From NCBI GenBank assembly GCA_023614405.1, contig CM042693.1:159294731-159358730 (forward strand): a DNA stretch of 64,000 bases, given 5' to 3'. The translations under genes were made by a program, and so were the position numbers. The DNA comes from Avena insularis (Eukaryota > Streptophyta > Magnoliopsida > Poales > Poaceae). The notes beneath the pieces are model-generated. The model searched no databases, was not told the DNA's origin, and was given only the letters and a program-made list of their open reading frames with translations. Positions 32,592 through 43,999 of the stretch are shown in pieces (the stretch's first letter is position 1; each line of letters opens with the position of its first letter).

Positions 32592-33266
32592 CTATGACAA
32601 TGATATTAGACGTCTCGATCTATCTATATAAATCTTTATGCCTAATATGTAAGCTGCTTCACCAAGATATTTCATTGAAAAACTATTATTCAAATAATTC
32701 TTGACACTATTAAGAAGGTCTACATCATTCCCAATCAACAATATGTCATCTACATATAGTATTAGGAATGCTACAGAGCTCTCACTCACTTTATTGTAAA
32801 TACAAGCTTCTCCATAAGTTTGTATAAAACCAAAACTTTTGATCACCTTATCAAAACGTTGATTCCAACTTCGGGATGCTTGCTTCAATCCATAAATGGA
32901 CCTTTGAAGTTTGCATACCTTGTTAGCATCTTGAGGATCGACAAAACCTTTGGGTTGTACCATATACAACTCTTCATCAATGTCTCCATTGAGGAATGCT
33001 GTTTTGACATCCATCTACCATATCTCATAGTCATAATATGCAACGATTGCTAACAAAATCCTCATAGACTTTAGCTCCGCTACTGGTGAGAAAGTATCAT
33101 CGCAGTCAACTCCTTGAATTTGTCGAAACCCTTTTGCGACAAGTCGAGCTTTATAGACAGTAACATTACCATCAGCATCTGTTTTCTTCTTGAAAATCCA
33201 TTTGTTCTCGACAGCCTTCCGGCCATCCGGTAAGTCCACCAATGTCCATACTTGGTTTTCGTACAT
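32592..33266 (-). pseudogene. Copia C reverse transcriptase
   Basis: Two frames, 33266-33015 ([36 protein letters not shown]) and 33014-32592 (MDVKTAFLNGDIDEELYM with the first catalytic Asp, QRSIYGLKQASRSWN, FLILYVDDILLIGND with YVDD). A stop just before the MDVK block separates them. The catalytic motifs themselves are intact. Confidence 0.88.
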
Positions 33267-33275
33267 GGATCCAAT

Positions 33276-33752
33276 CTAGGATTTCATGGCTTCTTGCCAT
33301 TTATTGGAATCTGGGCTCATCATCGCTTCCTCATATGTCGCAGGGTCATCGGTGTTGTCTACCAACATGACACTCATAACGGGATCATACCAATCAGGAG
33401 TGGTACGAGTTCTCGTTGACCTGTGAGGTTCCGTAGTAACTTCAACCAAAGTTTCATGATCAACATCATTAGCTTCCTCTCTTATTGGTGTAGGTGCCAT
33501 AGGAACCACTTCCGGTGCTGCGCTACTTGCAAGTTCGAGAGAAGCTTCAACAACCTCGTCGAGTTCTACTTTCCTTCCAGTCACTTCTTTCGAGAGAAAC
33601 TCCTTCTCTAGAAAGGATACATTCTTGGCAACGAAGATTTTGCCCCCGGATCTATGATAGAAGGTATACCCAATAGTTTCCTTCGGGTATCCTATAAAGA
33701 CGCATTTTCCACTTTGGGTTCAAGATTGTCGAGCTGTAACTTCTTTACATAA
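33276..33752 (-). pseudogene. Copia C integrase C-terminal part
   Basis: Starts at the Tat insertion point and runs towards the RT: the region encoding the KLQLDNLEPKVE-like C-terminal block with a GYPKETIGY-type segment near 33690, then the linker frame 33584-33276 (RKVELDEVVEASLELASSAAPE, RSTRTRTTPDWY). Its N-terminal half lies at 54516-55117. The break is exactly at CATAA. Confidence 0.8.
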
Positions 33753-34242
33753 TGATGGGGATATGCCTACCAGGGTATGCCCAGCAGGACATTTCCTATT
33801 GGCCCAAGATGCCAGCGAGTGGGCCTGCAGGACGGCGACTGGATCGAGACTTGGCGAGGACTCAGGGGACTGGAAGCTAGAGGCCCATAAGCGTAGCTAG
33901 GCCTAGTCGGACTAGGTCAAAGACCCTCCGAATCCTTAACCAATTCGGTTGTAGATCTGTAAACCCTAGCGAGGTGAGCCTATATAAACCTCCCTAGGGT
34001 ACGCATAGAGGACACGTTCCATCATACACCCCAGCGACTCGCCGCCTAGTCATCGAGCTCGCCCTTGTACTTTCACCATAATACAATCTATCAGGAGTAG
34101 GTCTTTACCCTCCGGGGGGCCGAACCTGGGTAAACCCTTGTGTCTCCGCCCTCATCTCGCACCGCAGATGGCTGGCCGCCCTTGCCCCATGTTCTACTAC
34201 TCGCTGCTGATTGCAGCATCTGCCGTGGCCATTCCCACGACA
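33753..34242 (+). repeat. 5' LTR of the Tat element
   Basis: 490 bp, TATA box TATATAAA at 33981-33988. The ATG at 34138 opens a frame that runs through the LTR end and primer site into the gag leader. Confidence 0.93.
33981..33988 (+). promoter_or_regulatory. TATA box in the Tat 5' LTR
   Basis: TATATAAA followed by CCTCCCTAGGG; the same motif is in the 3' LTR at 54249-54256. Likely drives sense gag-pol transcription. Confidence 0.7.
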
Positions 34243-34243
34243 G

Positions 34244-34260
34244 TGGCGCCCACTGTGGGG
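34244..34260 (+). other. Primer-binding site of the Tat element
   Basis: TGGCGCCCACTGTGGGG, one base after the LTR end. TGGCGCC-type primer sites are typical of plant Gypsy Tat/Athila elements. Confidence 0.75.
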
Positions 34261-36560
34261 CCTGGCCGATCAGGCCGGTGTTCTGCAGCGAGATCCAATC
34301 TGCCCATCAACGAGACGATCGCCACCGATGTCATCGTCTCGAAGGACTCGGCTCGCATCCGTGAGTCGCCGCCACGCGAACAGCTCTCTGAGAGCCAGGT
34401 CTGCACGATCCACCGCCTCGCCTTCGAGTATGACTCGTCCCTCAGCAACGTGGCCGAAACCGCCATGGTCGCGGACGACGCGGCCCTCAATGATGACGCC
34501 GACTCGGCGACCCTGGCATCGGCTGCCGGATCCATCGTCGCTGCATCACCCACGGTCTCCATCACCCAGGTCTCCAACGCGGGAGACTTCAAGGACCCCT
34601 CCATCCTTGGGATCTTCGACTTTGACTCCAGGTCGGAGAACTCCGCCGACCTCCACGACGGGTCTGGTCGCCACGTCACGGACTACATGGTGAATGGCGC
34701 CGACCCCCTGCCAGACCCCTTATCCATGCCGATCCCACCAAACGCAACAGCAACGGAGGTCGAGGAACTCCACCTATGGTTGGAGGAGGCGGTCCGCAAA
34801 GAACAAGCCGAGCGCGAAAAATTTCGCCTCGAGCAGGTGACAACGCAGGAACTCTCGCGTTATCACCAACTCCGAATCAGGTCGCGCCTGAATCCCACCA
34901 TTCAGGGACGCGCCCTGAACTTCGACGACGAGAACGACCTGGCTTGTGCAGCCGAGCGGATGATCTGCAAGAACGCGCTGCCAGGAGCGAGCTCCCGGCC
35001 CCCACCAGGCGCGACGGCCAATGGCGCGCCACCACCACCCCACCGCGTGCCCCCAGGGACCAACCAAGAATCGTGGTCTCCTCGCGGGAGCAAGACGCAA
35101 ACGGCCTCCCACTGTTCTCCACTTCGATGGACAATGTTGTCGCGAGCCAAGCAGCGGTCGACAACATAAACGTAACCGGGAAGGCGCCCTGCAGATCCAG
35201 TACGCCAAGACTCTGCTCGCCAAGGCAGTCGAGCAACAAAACACGGGTGCCAACTCACAGGGTCGCATGTACTCGCGTTCGTCAGGTAGCAGGGCGGCCT
35301 CGAGCGGCCGCCCAATGGTGGTGAACACCCTCAACTACCCACAACCCGAGCCCCTGTAGCTCCAACATCGACCCGCGCACGCGGCACTCTCCACCAACGA
35401 CCCGCGGCCAGCGAACAACTTCGTCGCTGCCAATAGGCAGCCAGACAACGCGCGCACCCACATCATCAACAACTAGAGCTGGCGCGCAAGCCATCCCGAC
35501 GACCTGGGGCATACCCTCACCAACCGCCGCGACGGCGAACCAAGGGGATCGCTGAGTCGAGTCGGACCCTAATGCTTCGGACCAATGATCCGAGGCGAAA
35601 AATATCCGGCGAACTTCGAGGTGCCGAAGGAGATCGAGAAGTACGATCCCTCGTACGACCCGTCCGTGTGGCTGGATACCTACCTCATGGCAATGGGAAT
35701 CGTTGGCCACACTGACCTGCTTGCCGCCCGCTACCTCCCCCTGGTGATGGAGGGAGCGTGTAGGCAATGGATCAACACCCTCCCTGCAGACAGCATCGAC
35801 TCCTGGGAGGAAATGCGCGACGCCTTCATCAGGAACTTCGAGGGTTCCTACACCCGAGCCACCACCATCAAGGACCTGGAGCGATGTGTCCAGGGACCCC
35901 GCGAGTCGACCTGCAGCTTGGTCCAACGGTGGCAAGACCCGTGGTATAACGCGGCCGGAATCCACCCGGACACCACGATCCACTGTTTCAAGACCTCGTG
36001 CCGCTACGAGCCCCTGGTCGCCAAGCTCAAGCAAGTGTACAGAACACTCGACAACATACCGGACCTCCTGGAGATCGCCAAGCGGTACGCAGAAGAGGAC
36101 CCAAACCAAGAAACCGACGATGAGTCGGGAGGGAATCACCGCACGAGTGGCCACGACAACGGGAGGCGACCTGAGCTACGCTACAGCAACACTCGCCTCA
36201 CCGGCAAGCACCAGGTGATGGGCGACTCGACTTCGTCGCCAACGCCGGATACGCGCCGCGTGAACCCAAGAGCTTCCGCTGCGAAGGAGGCCAGCGCCGC
36301 GACGGCGGCAACTACAAGGCGAAGCCGAGGTTCGACCCCACGGCTCTCCTCAATCAACCCCGTGTGTTTCACAGCAGGGAAGGGAAGCCCGCCACGCACA
36401 CGACCACTGACTGCCACTCCCTCAAGGAGATTGAGAAGGCATGACGTGCACGGGAAGACCCCGACAACAACCCACCAAACGGCGGAAAATTCGGCAGCGT
36501 CGCCGGCTCGCTCCACACCTTCACAAGCTTCAACACGAAGCGCGAGAAGAAGGACATCGT
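34244..36560 (+). pseudogene. Tat element gag, broken
   Basis: The first frame (open from 34138 to 35169) encodes an acidic N-terminal region with a coiled-coil-like EEAVRKEQAEREKFRLEQ segment (near 34780). Frameshifts near 35100-35580 lead to the frame 35585-36595. That frame has the retrotransposon gag domain: WLDTYLMAMGIVGHTD, MEGACRQWINTLP, SWEEMRDAFIRNFEGSY, CSLVQRWQ, KRYAEEDPNQET. The zinc-knuckle region near 36360-36460 is split between frames. Gag would package RNA; this one cannot be made whole as written. Confidence 0.8.
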
Positions 36561-36579
36561 CCGCGCCATCGCCGTCAAC

Positions 36580-37365
36580 GTGGTGTCCCAGATAGACATC
36601 CCCCAGTTCCTTAACTGGTCCGAGCAACCAATCACCTGGAGCCGCGAGGACTACTCGCCTCAGATCGAATATCTGGGCCGAGTCGCCTTGGTGGTCAAGC
36701 CCAAGGTGGGGGACTATTGGCTCCCCAAGACGCTGATGGACGGCGGCTGCTCCATCAACATCCTATACCTAGACACATTCAGGCGACTGCGGCTCCCACA
36801 GTCGATGATCGAGACGAGCTACACCACCTTCCATGGCATTGTCCCCGGTCGGAAGGCATACCCAATCGGCAAGGTGACGCTGCCAGTCACCTTTGGCACA
36901 CCAGCAAACTTCCGCACTGAGCGGATCGTCTTCGAGCTGGTGCCGTTCAACAGCCCCTACCACTACGTCCTGGGGCGCCAGGCGTTCGCCAAATTCATGG
37001 TAGTGCCCCACTACGCATACAACGCGATGAAGCTCCCTGGGCCGTGTGACATCATCACTGTCCATGGCGATCCCGACATGGCCGCAGAATGCGAGGCCAA
37101 AGGCACCAAACTCGCCGACGCCGTCATCGTGGCGGAAGCCAACCACGCCGAGGAGCTCTCCAAGTACGCGATCAGGGTCAACAATGACGACCCCACCATA
37201 CTCAAGAAGCCCAACTCGGAGGGTGGCAGCTCCACCGCCTTCAAGGCAACGACGCACACTCGCACCATCGAGCTGGTCCTAGGCGACTCCAACCAGACGG
37301 TGACGATCGGGACGGGCATGAGCCCAGCTAGGAAGCCACCCCAAAGCGCGACCCCAACTCGCTGA
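36580..37365 (+). pseudogene. Tat element aspartic protease region
   Basis: 261-codon frame. MVSQIDIPQFLNWSEQPITW is followed by LPKTLMDGGCSINILY, where DGG marks the protease active site (Tat proteases use DGGS-like motifs), then FHGIVPGRKAYPIGKVTLPV, YHYVLGRQAFAKFMVVPHY and LKLPGP-like NAMKLPGPCDIITV. It ends at a stop near 37363, before the RT frame. Confidence 0.85.
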
Positions 37366-37429
37366 GCACAAACTCAACACCGACCCCAAAGCGCGACCCG
37401 TCAAGCAGTCGCTGCGGCCCTTCAATGAA

Positions 37430-38453
37430 GAGCGCCGCCGAGCAATCGCCGAGGAAGGTGCGTCTACTCTGCGAGCTTCATCCGGCCAATCAAATACTCC
37501 AAATGGCTGGCAAACCCAGTCTTGGTCGAGAAGAAAAACAGGACCTGGAGAATGTGTATGGACTACACAAACCTCAACAGCGCCTGCCCGAAGGAGCAGT
37601 TCGTCCTCCCACGGATCGGCCAAGTCATCGACTCAACCGCGGGTTCGGAGTCGCTATGCTTCCTCGATGCCTACTCTGGGTACAACCAGATCAAAATGGC
37701 AGTCGAGGACGAAGAGAAGACATCGTTCATCACGCCATTCGGCTCCTTCTGCTACACTGCCATGACCTTTGTCCTCAAGAACGCCGGGGTGACCTACCAG
37801 AGGTGCATGCAGGAGTGCCTTGCGAGCCAAATTGGCTGCAACATCCACGTCTACATCGACGACGTGGTGGTAAAATCCACTCGCCAGGACGATCTACTCG
37901 CCGACCTGGCGGAAACCTTCGCCAACCTGTGGAGGTACAAGATAAAGCTAAAGCCAGGAAAGTGCACCTTCGGTGTACCCACTGGACAGCTGCTGGGATA
38001 TGTCGTCTCCAAGCACGGGATCGAGGCGAACCCCACCAAGATCAACACGATCGCCTGGCTTGGCAGACCCGAGTGCCTGCGCGACGTCCAGAAGTTGGTG
38101 GGGCGAGTCACTTCATCCCCCGGCTAGGCGAGAAGGCGATTCCCCTCTACCGCCTAATGCGCAAGAACCCCACCTTCCAGTGGGACAAGGAGGCAGACGA
38201 CACGCTCCACGCTCTCAAGGAGGTGCTACTTGCAGCACCGCTACTCGCCGCCCCCGTCGACAAGGAGCCCATGCTCGTCTATGTCGCGGCTTCCGAGCGC
38301 GTCGTCAGCGCCGTCATGGTCGTCGAACGACCAGAGGAAGGCAAGGAGAATCCAGTGCAGCGAGCCGTATACTACATCAACGAAGTCCTCACCGAGTCGC
38401 GCCAGCGCTACCCGCAGTACCAAAAATTCTTATATGCGGTCTTCAGAGCATAA
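37430..38453 (+). pseudogene. Tat element reverse transcriptase and first RNase H
   Basis: RT frame 37522-38127: NRTWRMCMDYTNLNSACPK, SLCFLDAYSGYNQIKMAVED (first catalytic Asp), HVYIDDVVVKS (YIDD), GKCTFGVPTGQLLGYVVSK. A frameshift near 38100 moves to the second frame, which holds the RT_RNase H part: FQWDKEADDTLHALKEVL, DKEPMLVYVAASERVVSAV, VYYINEVLTESRQRYP, and a TAA at 38451-38453. RT motifs are intact; the fusion is not. Confidence 0.88.
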
Positions 38454-38489
38454 CGGCGACTGCCGCACTACTTCCAGGAGCACCCAATA

Positions 38490-39197
38490 ATGGTCGTCTC
38501 CTCAGCACCGTTGCAGGACATCATCCGCAACCGTGAGGCGACCGGGCGAGTCGCCAAGTGGGCCGTCGAGATCGGCGTCCACAACATAAGGTACAAGCCG
38601 CGCAAAGCGATCAAATTGCAGGCTCCCGCAGACTTCCTCGCCGACTGGGAAGAGGCCCAGCAGCCAGAGAAGCTGCCATACCTCCATTACTGGAGCCTAC
38701 ACTTCGACGGCTCCAAGAACGCAGATGGCGCAGGGGCGGGGATCGTACTAACATCTCTGAAGGGCGACAAGCTACGCTATGTCCTCTACCTCGACTTCAC
38801 CCCCTGCACCAGCAACATGGCCGAGTACGAGGCGCTACTCCATGGCATGCGGGCAGCCAAGGAGATGAACATCAATTGGCTATGCTGCTACGGAGACTCC
38901 GACCTCGTCGCCGGGCAAGTCGCCGGCACCTGCGATGCCGTCTCCCCCACCATGGCGGCATACTGCCAAGCAGTGGACCAGCTGGGAGGCCACTTCGCAG
39001 GCTACTCCGTCGAGTGGATCGACATGCGGAAGAACGAGGAGGCCGACGCACTCTCCCGCATCGGCTCGGCTCGACTCGCACCACCCGCCGACGTCTTCCT
39101 CGACACCATCACCAAGCCCTCCGTCTCTCCCCCAAGGGAGATCGACATCGAAATTCCGCTGCAACCAGACGCAGCCCTGGTCGCACTAATCGCCTAG
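38490..39197 (+). pseudogene. Tat element second (archaeal-type) RNase H
   Basis: 235-codon frame. After the connector (LQDIIRNREATGRVAKWAVE, YKPRKAIKLQAPADFLADW) comes a complete RNase H fold: YWSLHFDGSKNADGAGAGI (first Asp), CTSNMAEYEALLHGMRAA (Glu), CYGDSDLVAGQVAG (Asp) and MRKNEEADALSRIGS (fourth Asp). All four acidic active-site residues are present. A second RNase H of this kind between RT-RH and integrase is the hallmark of Tat-lineage Gypsy elements. Confidence 0.9.
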
Positions 39198-39289
39198 CCA
39201 AGAGAATGAACCACGCCATACATCGCTTACTTGGAGGGATGCACCCTACCCGCGGACGAGACGGAGGCCCGGATGATAGCACGCCGCTG

Positions 39290-40449
39290 CAAATCCTTTG
39301 TCATCATCAACAGCGAGCTCCACAAGCACAGCGTGACCGGCGTGTTCCAACGCTGCGTCCAACCCGCTGAAGGACGCAAGATCCTCTAGGACATCCACTC
39401 TGGCGACTGCGGCCACCACGCCGGCGCCTGCTCCCTGGTCGCCAAGGCCATGCGACATGGCTTCTTCTGGCTCATCGCACACGCCGACGCGGTCGACATC
39501 GTCCAGCGATGCATCAGGTGCCAGAAGTACGCCAACCAGACTCACATACCGATCTCGGCGCTCAAGACAATCCCCATCACCTGGCCGTTCACCGTATGGG
39601 GCATGGATATGGTAGGCCCCTTCAAGAAGGCCCCCTCCGGCTTCACCCACCTCCTAGTCGCAGTCGACAAATTCACAAAATGGGTGGAGGCCAAGCCAGT
39701 CCGCAAGTGTGACAGGAAGACCGCTACAAAATTCCTACACGAGCTCATCTATCGCTACGGGTTCCCAAACAACATCATCACGGACAACGACACCAACTTC
39801 GCCAAGGGATCCATGGCTGAGTTCTGCGAGGAGCACAACATCCGACTCGACCTCGCCTCAGTCTCCCACCCAGAGTCCAATGGCCAGGCGGAACGCGCCA
39901 ACCAGAGCATCCTCCACGGCCTAAAGCCACGGCTACAAGTCCCACTCGAGCGCACCGCCGGGTGCTGGGTCGAAGAACTCCCCTTCATCATCTGGGGCAT
40001 CCGCACCTCCGTCAACATGTCGACGGGGTTCACCCCCTTCTTCATGGTGTATGGTGCCGAGGCAGTCATGCCAACCGGCCTCGAGCATGACTCACCTCGG
40101 GTGGTCAACTACACGGAGGCTGACAACAAACTCGCACGCCAAGACGGAGTCGACCAGCTCGACGAAGCACGCGACCTAGCTCGCTCCTGCACCGCCATCT
40201 ACCAACAAGGGCTTCACCGCTACCACAGCCGGCGAGTACGGACTCACACTTTCCAGGAAGGCGACTTGGTACTGCGTCTAATCCAGGACAAGAAAGGCAT
40301 GCACAAGCTCTCCCCCCTTGGGAGGGACCATTCGCCATCGGGCGAGTCCTAGGCAACGACGCCCACTACCTCACCGACGTCCGAGGCGATGGAAAACTCG
40401 ACGTTAAGCGGCCATGGAATGTAAACCTCCTACGGAAGTTCTACTCTTA
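39290..40449 (+). pseudogene. Tat element integrase
   Basis: The zinc region (HSGDCGHHAGACSLV, CIRCQKYAN) starts near 39395 after a TAG at 39388. The core frame 39450-40352 has VWGMDMVGPFKKAP (first Asp), IITDNDTNFAKGS (second Asp) and PESNGQAERANQSILHGLK (Glu), then MSTGFTPFFMVYGAEAVMP and the C-terminal SRRVRTHTFQEGDLVLR. A frameshift near 40310 displaces the last 45 or so codons, which end at a TAG at 40447-40449. The DDE triad is intact. Confidence 0.88.
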
Positions 40450-41282
40450 GAACTCCAGACATGTACCCCCTACCCGCTATGAAATAAAGCAGATTGATTC
40501 ACGCAAATTGCATCTACTCTCCATGCCTCGTGCCACACGCACTCGTAATAACAACGACACACTATTCGCAGAAGTCAACCTTTGGTAACGCGACCGGTAC
40601 GGCCAAGTAGTGCGGTACAAGGGCACTGGAAAAATTCAGGCCTCGTACCGTCCACGAAAAAGGCTAACCCGGAGCCCCATTGGAGTCGCCTAGCTCGACT
40701 GGCTCCCCGAGCCAAGACGACTGCATTCGCTTCCCACAGCGACCCAGTCCTCAACATCCTCGGCGCAGCGACTCGAACGGCAAAGTACCATGCTCGGGGA
40801 CTGACACCAGCCCAAAGAAGAGCGGCTAGGGAAGAATGCCAAGTAAGAGAGCGCGCCCAGGACTCGCCATGCGAATGATCTTACGGATTAGGCGGAGCGA
40901 CGTGCCTAACATAACGTGCCTAGTCCTCACCTACCTTGGGCATGCGACTAGAACGGCCAAGTACCACACTCGGGGACTCGGCGACCTGACCCCATTCGTG
41001 CTCGGGAAAACGGCCAAGTAAAGAGCACCCCTGGGAGTCGCCATGCGACTGGCTTCCCGAGCCATGGAGAGCGACCCTAACTCACTAACATTTCACACAA
41101 CATATAAAAACGAGGTTAACCCCACAAAAAGGGCGGACACGCTCGGGGACTCGTACAACCAAAACTCAAACCACAAAAGCAATGACAAAATAACCCGCGC
41201 ATTCCTTCATAGAAGCAAAATTTGTTCGCATACAAGGAGAATTACATGTTTATCTTGCGCTAACACCGAATGGCAAAACACT
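40450..41282. other. Convergent 3' region between Tat pol and the antisense gene
   Basis: Non-coding. It holds dispersed short repeats: CGGCCAAGTA-type (near 40605, 40950, 41010) and CTCGGGGACT (40793-40802, 40969-40978, 41142-41151), the last resembling the polypurine tract. Sense pol ends at 40449 and the antisense gene at 41283, so transcripts would converge here. Confidence 0.6.
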
Positions 41283-41863
41283 TTATTCCGTAGGCTTCGA
41301 GGAGGAGGCGCCACCGTCCTTGCGGTTGCGGTTAAAGGGAACCCAGGGATTCGGCAGGTACGTCGTGAGCTCACCCGCCATCGCCGCACGAAATGGTTGC
41401 TCCACCTTGAAGTCGCGGTGCGCCGGTTCGGGGTCATTGGGGGCAACGACCGTTTCCTGATAGGGAATAAGGTCGCCCATCGCCCAAACACGGTCGGAGT
41501 ACACCTCGGCTCGCTCCGTTAGCTTCAACACCTCGGCAATCTCGACAGAGCCTGTCGACGAGGGGTACCCGCTCGTGACATCGTCAAGGTCGAAATCATC
41601 GGGAAAATGTGCGAGCCCAAGGCTCAGCGCAATCGCCGCTCCATGACGGAAGGCCGACCGCGTCATGAACTCCACGACCGACGGGGCCTTCTCCAGATAG
41701 CGCCATACCTCGACGAGGTCGCTGGGGATCACCTCCGTAGGCGAGATCTCCTGAAGATATGCCCAGAGGCAAGTCGCTGACAGCGCGGCTGAATCAACCA
41801 GGGTGGTCACGCATTGCCGCGCGTCGTATGACTGCGCCTCTTCGGCGTTATCAGTGATCAGGC
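41283..41863 (-). pseudogene. Antisense gene last exon
   Basis: 193 codons, uninterrupted, from the acceptor TTGCAG at 41864-41869 to TAA (41283-41285). It reads LITDNAEEAQSYDARQCV, EISPTEVIPSDLVEVWRYLE, APSVVEFMTRSAFRHGAAIA and ends NPWVPFNRNRKDGGASSSKP. The preceding exons 42407-42305 (with a TAG) and 42260-41950 supply a coiled coil (VKEARQGL, DKRIAELEHELKEAKAEAS). Confidence 0.72.
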
Positions 41864-42440
41864 CTGCAACACACAAGCAAACAAATGAGCGAAGCACTAA
41901 AATCACAATGTGGTACGCGAGCTCAGAAACTGGCTGAAGGAAAGCTCACCAATCAGCGGGTGGCAGAGGTCCGTGATGAAATTCTGAAGAGCCGAGAGGT
42001 CATTCTGCAACCCAGCGACGAGTGCGTCCGACACCTTCCGCTCCTCAACAGCAGAAGTGACGGCCACCTTGGCGCATCCTTCCGCCGAGCTCGCTTCCGC
42101 CTTCGCCTCCTTGAGCTCATGCTCCAGTTCGGCGATTCGCTTATCCGCGAAGCTCAAGGAAGACTGAGCCGCTGTCAATTCACCCGCCGAAACAAGGCCC
42201 TGGCGAGCCTCCTTCACTGCAGCCGCACTATTCTCTACTTCCAAAACAAAATGGTCAACACTGCAACAAGTTCGTGACAAGGGCCAAACAATACAGAAAC
42301 TCACCCGCAATTTCTCGAAGCTCCTCGTTCGTATCCTGGTCAGCGAGAAGATCCTTCTCCACGCGACACTTGGTAGCAAGCTACTCGTCCGACTCGCATT
42401 GCAAGCCCTGTGCAACAATCACAGTGTCAGCAACCAAAAA

Positions 42441-42674
42441 TTCCTAACTGCCCAGCCGCTGAAATTCAGCGACTAGGCACTCGGGGACTGGATGACAAAA
42501 TTCCTAAGTGCCCAGCCGCTGAAATTCAGCGACTAGGCACTCGGGGACTGGATGACAAAATTCCTAAGTGCCCAGCTGCTGAAATTCAGCGACTAGGCAC
42601 TCGGGGACTGGATGGCGAAAAACAGTAAGAATCCGACCACTGAAATTCAGTGGCCAGATCCTCGGGGACTGGAC
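42441..42674. repeat. 60-bp tandem repeat array (three full units and a degenerate fourth)
   Basis: Units at 42441-42500, 42501-42560 and 42561-42620 are almost identical, differing by one or two bases, and a diverged unit runs to 42674. Each contains CTGAAATTCAGCGACTAGGC and ACTCGGGGACTGG. The array nearly fills the third intron (42408-42678) of the antisense gene. Confidence 0.92.
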
Positions 42675-42678
42675 ATAC

Positions 42679-43158
42679 CTGGATGGCGGCACCTAGCATG
42701 ACGTGAAGCTCCATCGCGTCCACCGACGAAAGCACAAGTGGAGTGTGCCCGTGATGCTGTTCGACCTCCATACTGGCGGCCCTAGGGAATTTGCTTGATG
42801 GAACCGAGGCACTCGCCGTGGCGGCCCTCGTTACAAAGCGAGGGAATGTCGCCACTGCGGCCCCCGCGCCACCCGAAGGCAGCCTGAATGCCTCAATCGA
42901 AACCATCGGGCCTGCTGCTGCGACCCCGCATCCTCCGACGCCTTCAGAGCTACGTCCACCGCAATCGGGGCTTCGCTCGGGGCAGCCGCTGGCTCGTCCG
43001 AGATCGTGACGACTTCATCGCCTTTGGTTCTCTTGGTGCCGTCGGCGGGAGCCTCAGTCTCATTGCCCTTCCTCTTCTTTGAGAGATCTGCCGGCACCTC
43101 CGCGGCAACCGATGGAACCTTGGTCACCGAAGGGTGACCTATCTTCTTTACTCCAGTC
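42679..43158 (-). pseudogene. Antisense gene exon 3
   Basis: Starts TGVKKIGHPSVTKVPS and contains a basic nuclear-localisation-like stretch (LSKKRKGNE, GTKRTKGDEV). A frameshift near 42920 leads to EQHHGHTPLVLSSVDAMELHV before the donor GTATGTCC. The first part is clear in one frame and the last in another. Confidence 0.6.
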
Positions 43159-43234
43159 CTGCGAGACGACTCCATTAATAACACTCACCAATCGAAACAC
43201 GAATCAAACAAACATATGAAAGGCTGAGGAATAC

Positions 43235-43939
43235 TCAATTGGCGACTGGGACATATCGTAGGCCAGTGCGAATGCTGGCCAGCTTTTCCAGTTCTGGCCC
43301 CAGTTTCCGACTGAGGCCCGTCTCGAACACGCTCTGTGCCCAAGACACCGACGGTTTCTTTGAGGATGAGGCCGCGACAGGAGGCTTAGTGGCAATCGCC
43401 ACGGGAGCTCCTCTCGGCGGCGAGGCCCCTGCGGCTGGAGCAGCCACCAACCCAGTGACTGGGGCAAACAACGGCGACAATGATGCTAGCGGCGCCTCGT
43501 CTTCCACGACGGTCGCACCAGTCGCTGTAGCCGCGTGTGCCGCTGTTTCTTCGGCTGCGCTGGTAGCATCGGAGCTACTCACGGACCGAGACGGAGACGC
43601 CGGCTTGGCTGGCTTCGTCTTCTTCTTGGGTGGCGGCGGCTTCTTCTTCTCTGACGGCGTGGCCTCGCACCGTGAGGTATGCTCGGGGAGCTCGTCGTCG
43701 TCATGGGCCTAGAGGCTTTTGCTGTCCTCGGGTTCACGCTGGTGCTGCCCGTGAGTCTTGCGGACCGTGAGGGTAGCAACCTCCACGGCTTCGTCGCCGT
43801 CGTCGTCGTCATCACCATCGCCACCTCCGTCACTCCTGACATCGCCCTCGTCAGGCAATGACTCTCTTTTGTCCTTGACGGACGAGTTCGAGTTCTCGTC
43901 ATCTGCGGGTGGAAGCCAACATTCCACCACTTGGAATAA
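43235..43939 (-). pseudogene. Antisense gene exon 2
   Basis: Begins in phase 0 after TTGCAG with LFQVVECWLPPADDENSNSS, then an acidic Asp-rich tract (near 43780-43830), a TAG at 43709-43711, a Lys/Pro-rich tract (EKKKPPPPKKKTKPAKP) and an Ala-rich region ending WAQSVFETGLSRKLGPELEK. The last codon before the predicted donor is TGA. Low-complexity charged regions like these are common in this family; no catalytic motif is seen. Confidence 0.65.
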
Positions 43940-43999
43940 CTGCAACGATCAAACAACATTAAGCACAACCGCGGATGCACAAACTGTGACTGCGAGTGC

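Noticed and set aside
34138..36154. Long minus-strand frames opposite gag of the Tat element (for example 35282-36154)
   Set aside because: Shadow frames of a GC-rich coding region with strong third-position bias; the sense strand carries the recognised gag domain and no promoter or splice logic supports the antisense here, unlike 41283-53530.
42441..42674. CRISPR-like array
   Set aside because: Units are head-to-tail 60-bp repeats without unique spacers, in a plant retrotransposon.
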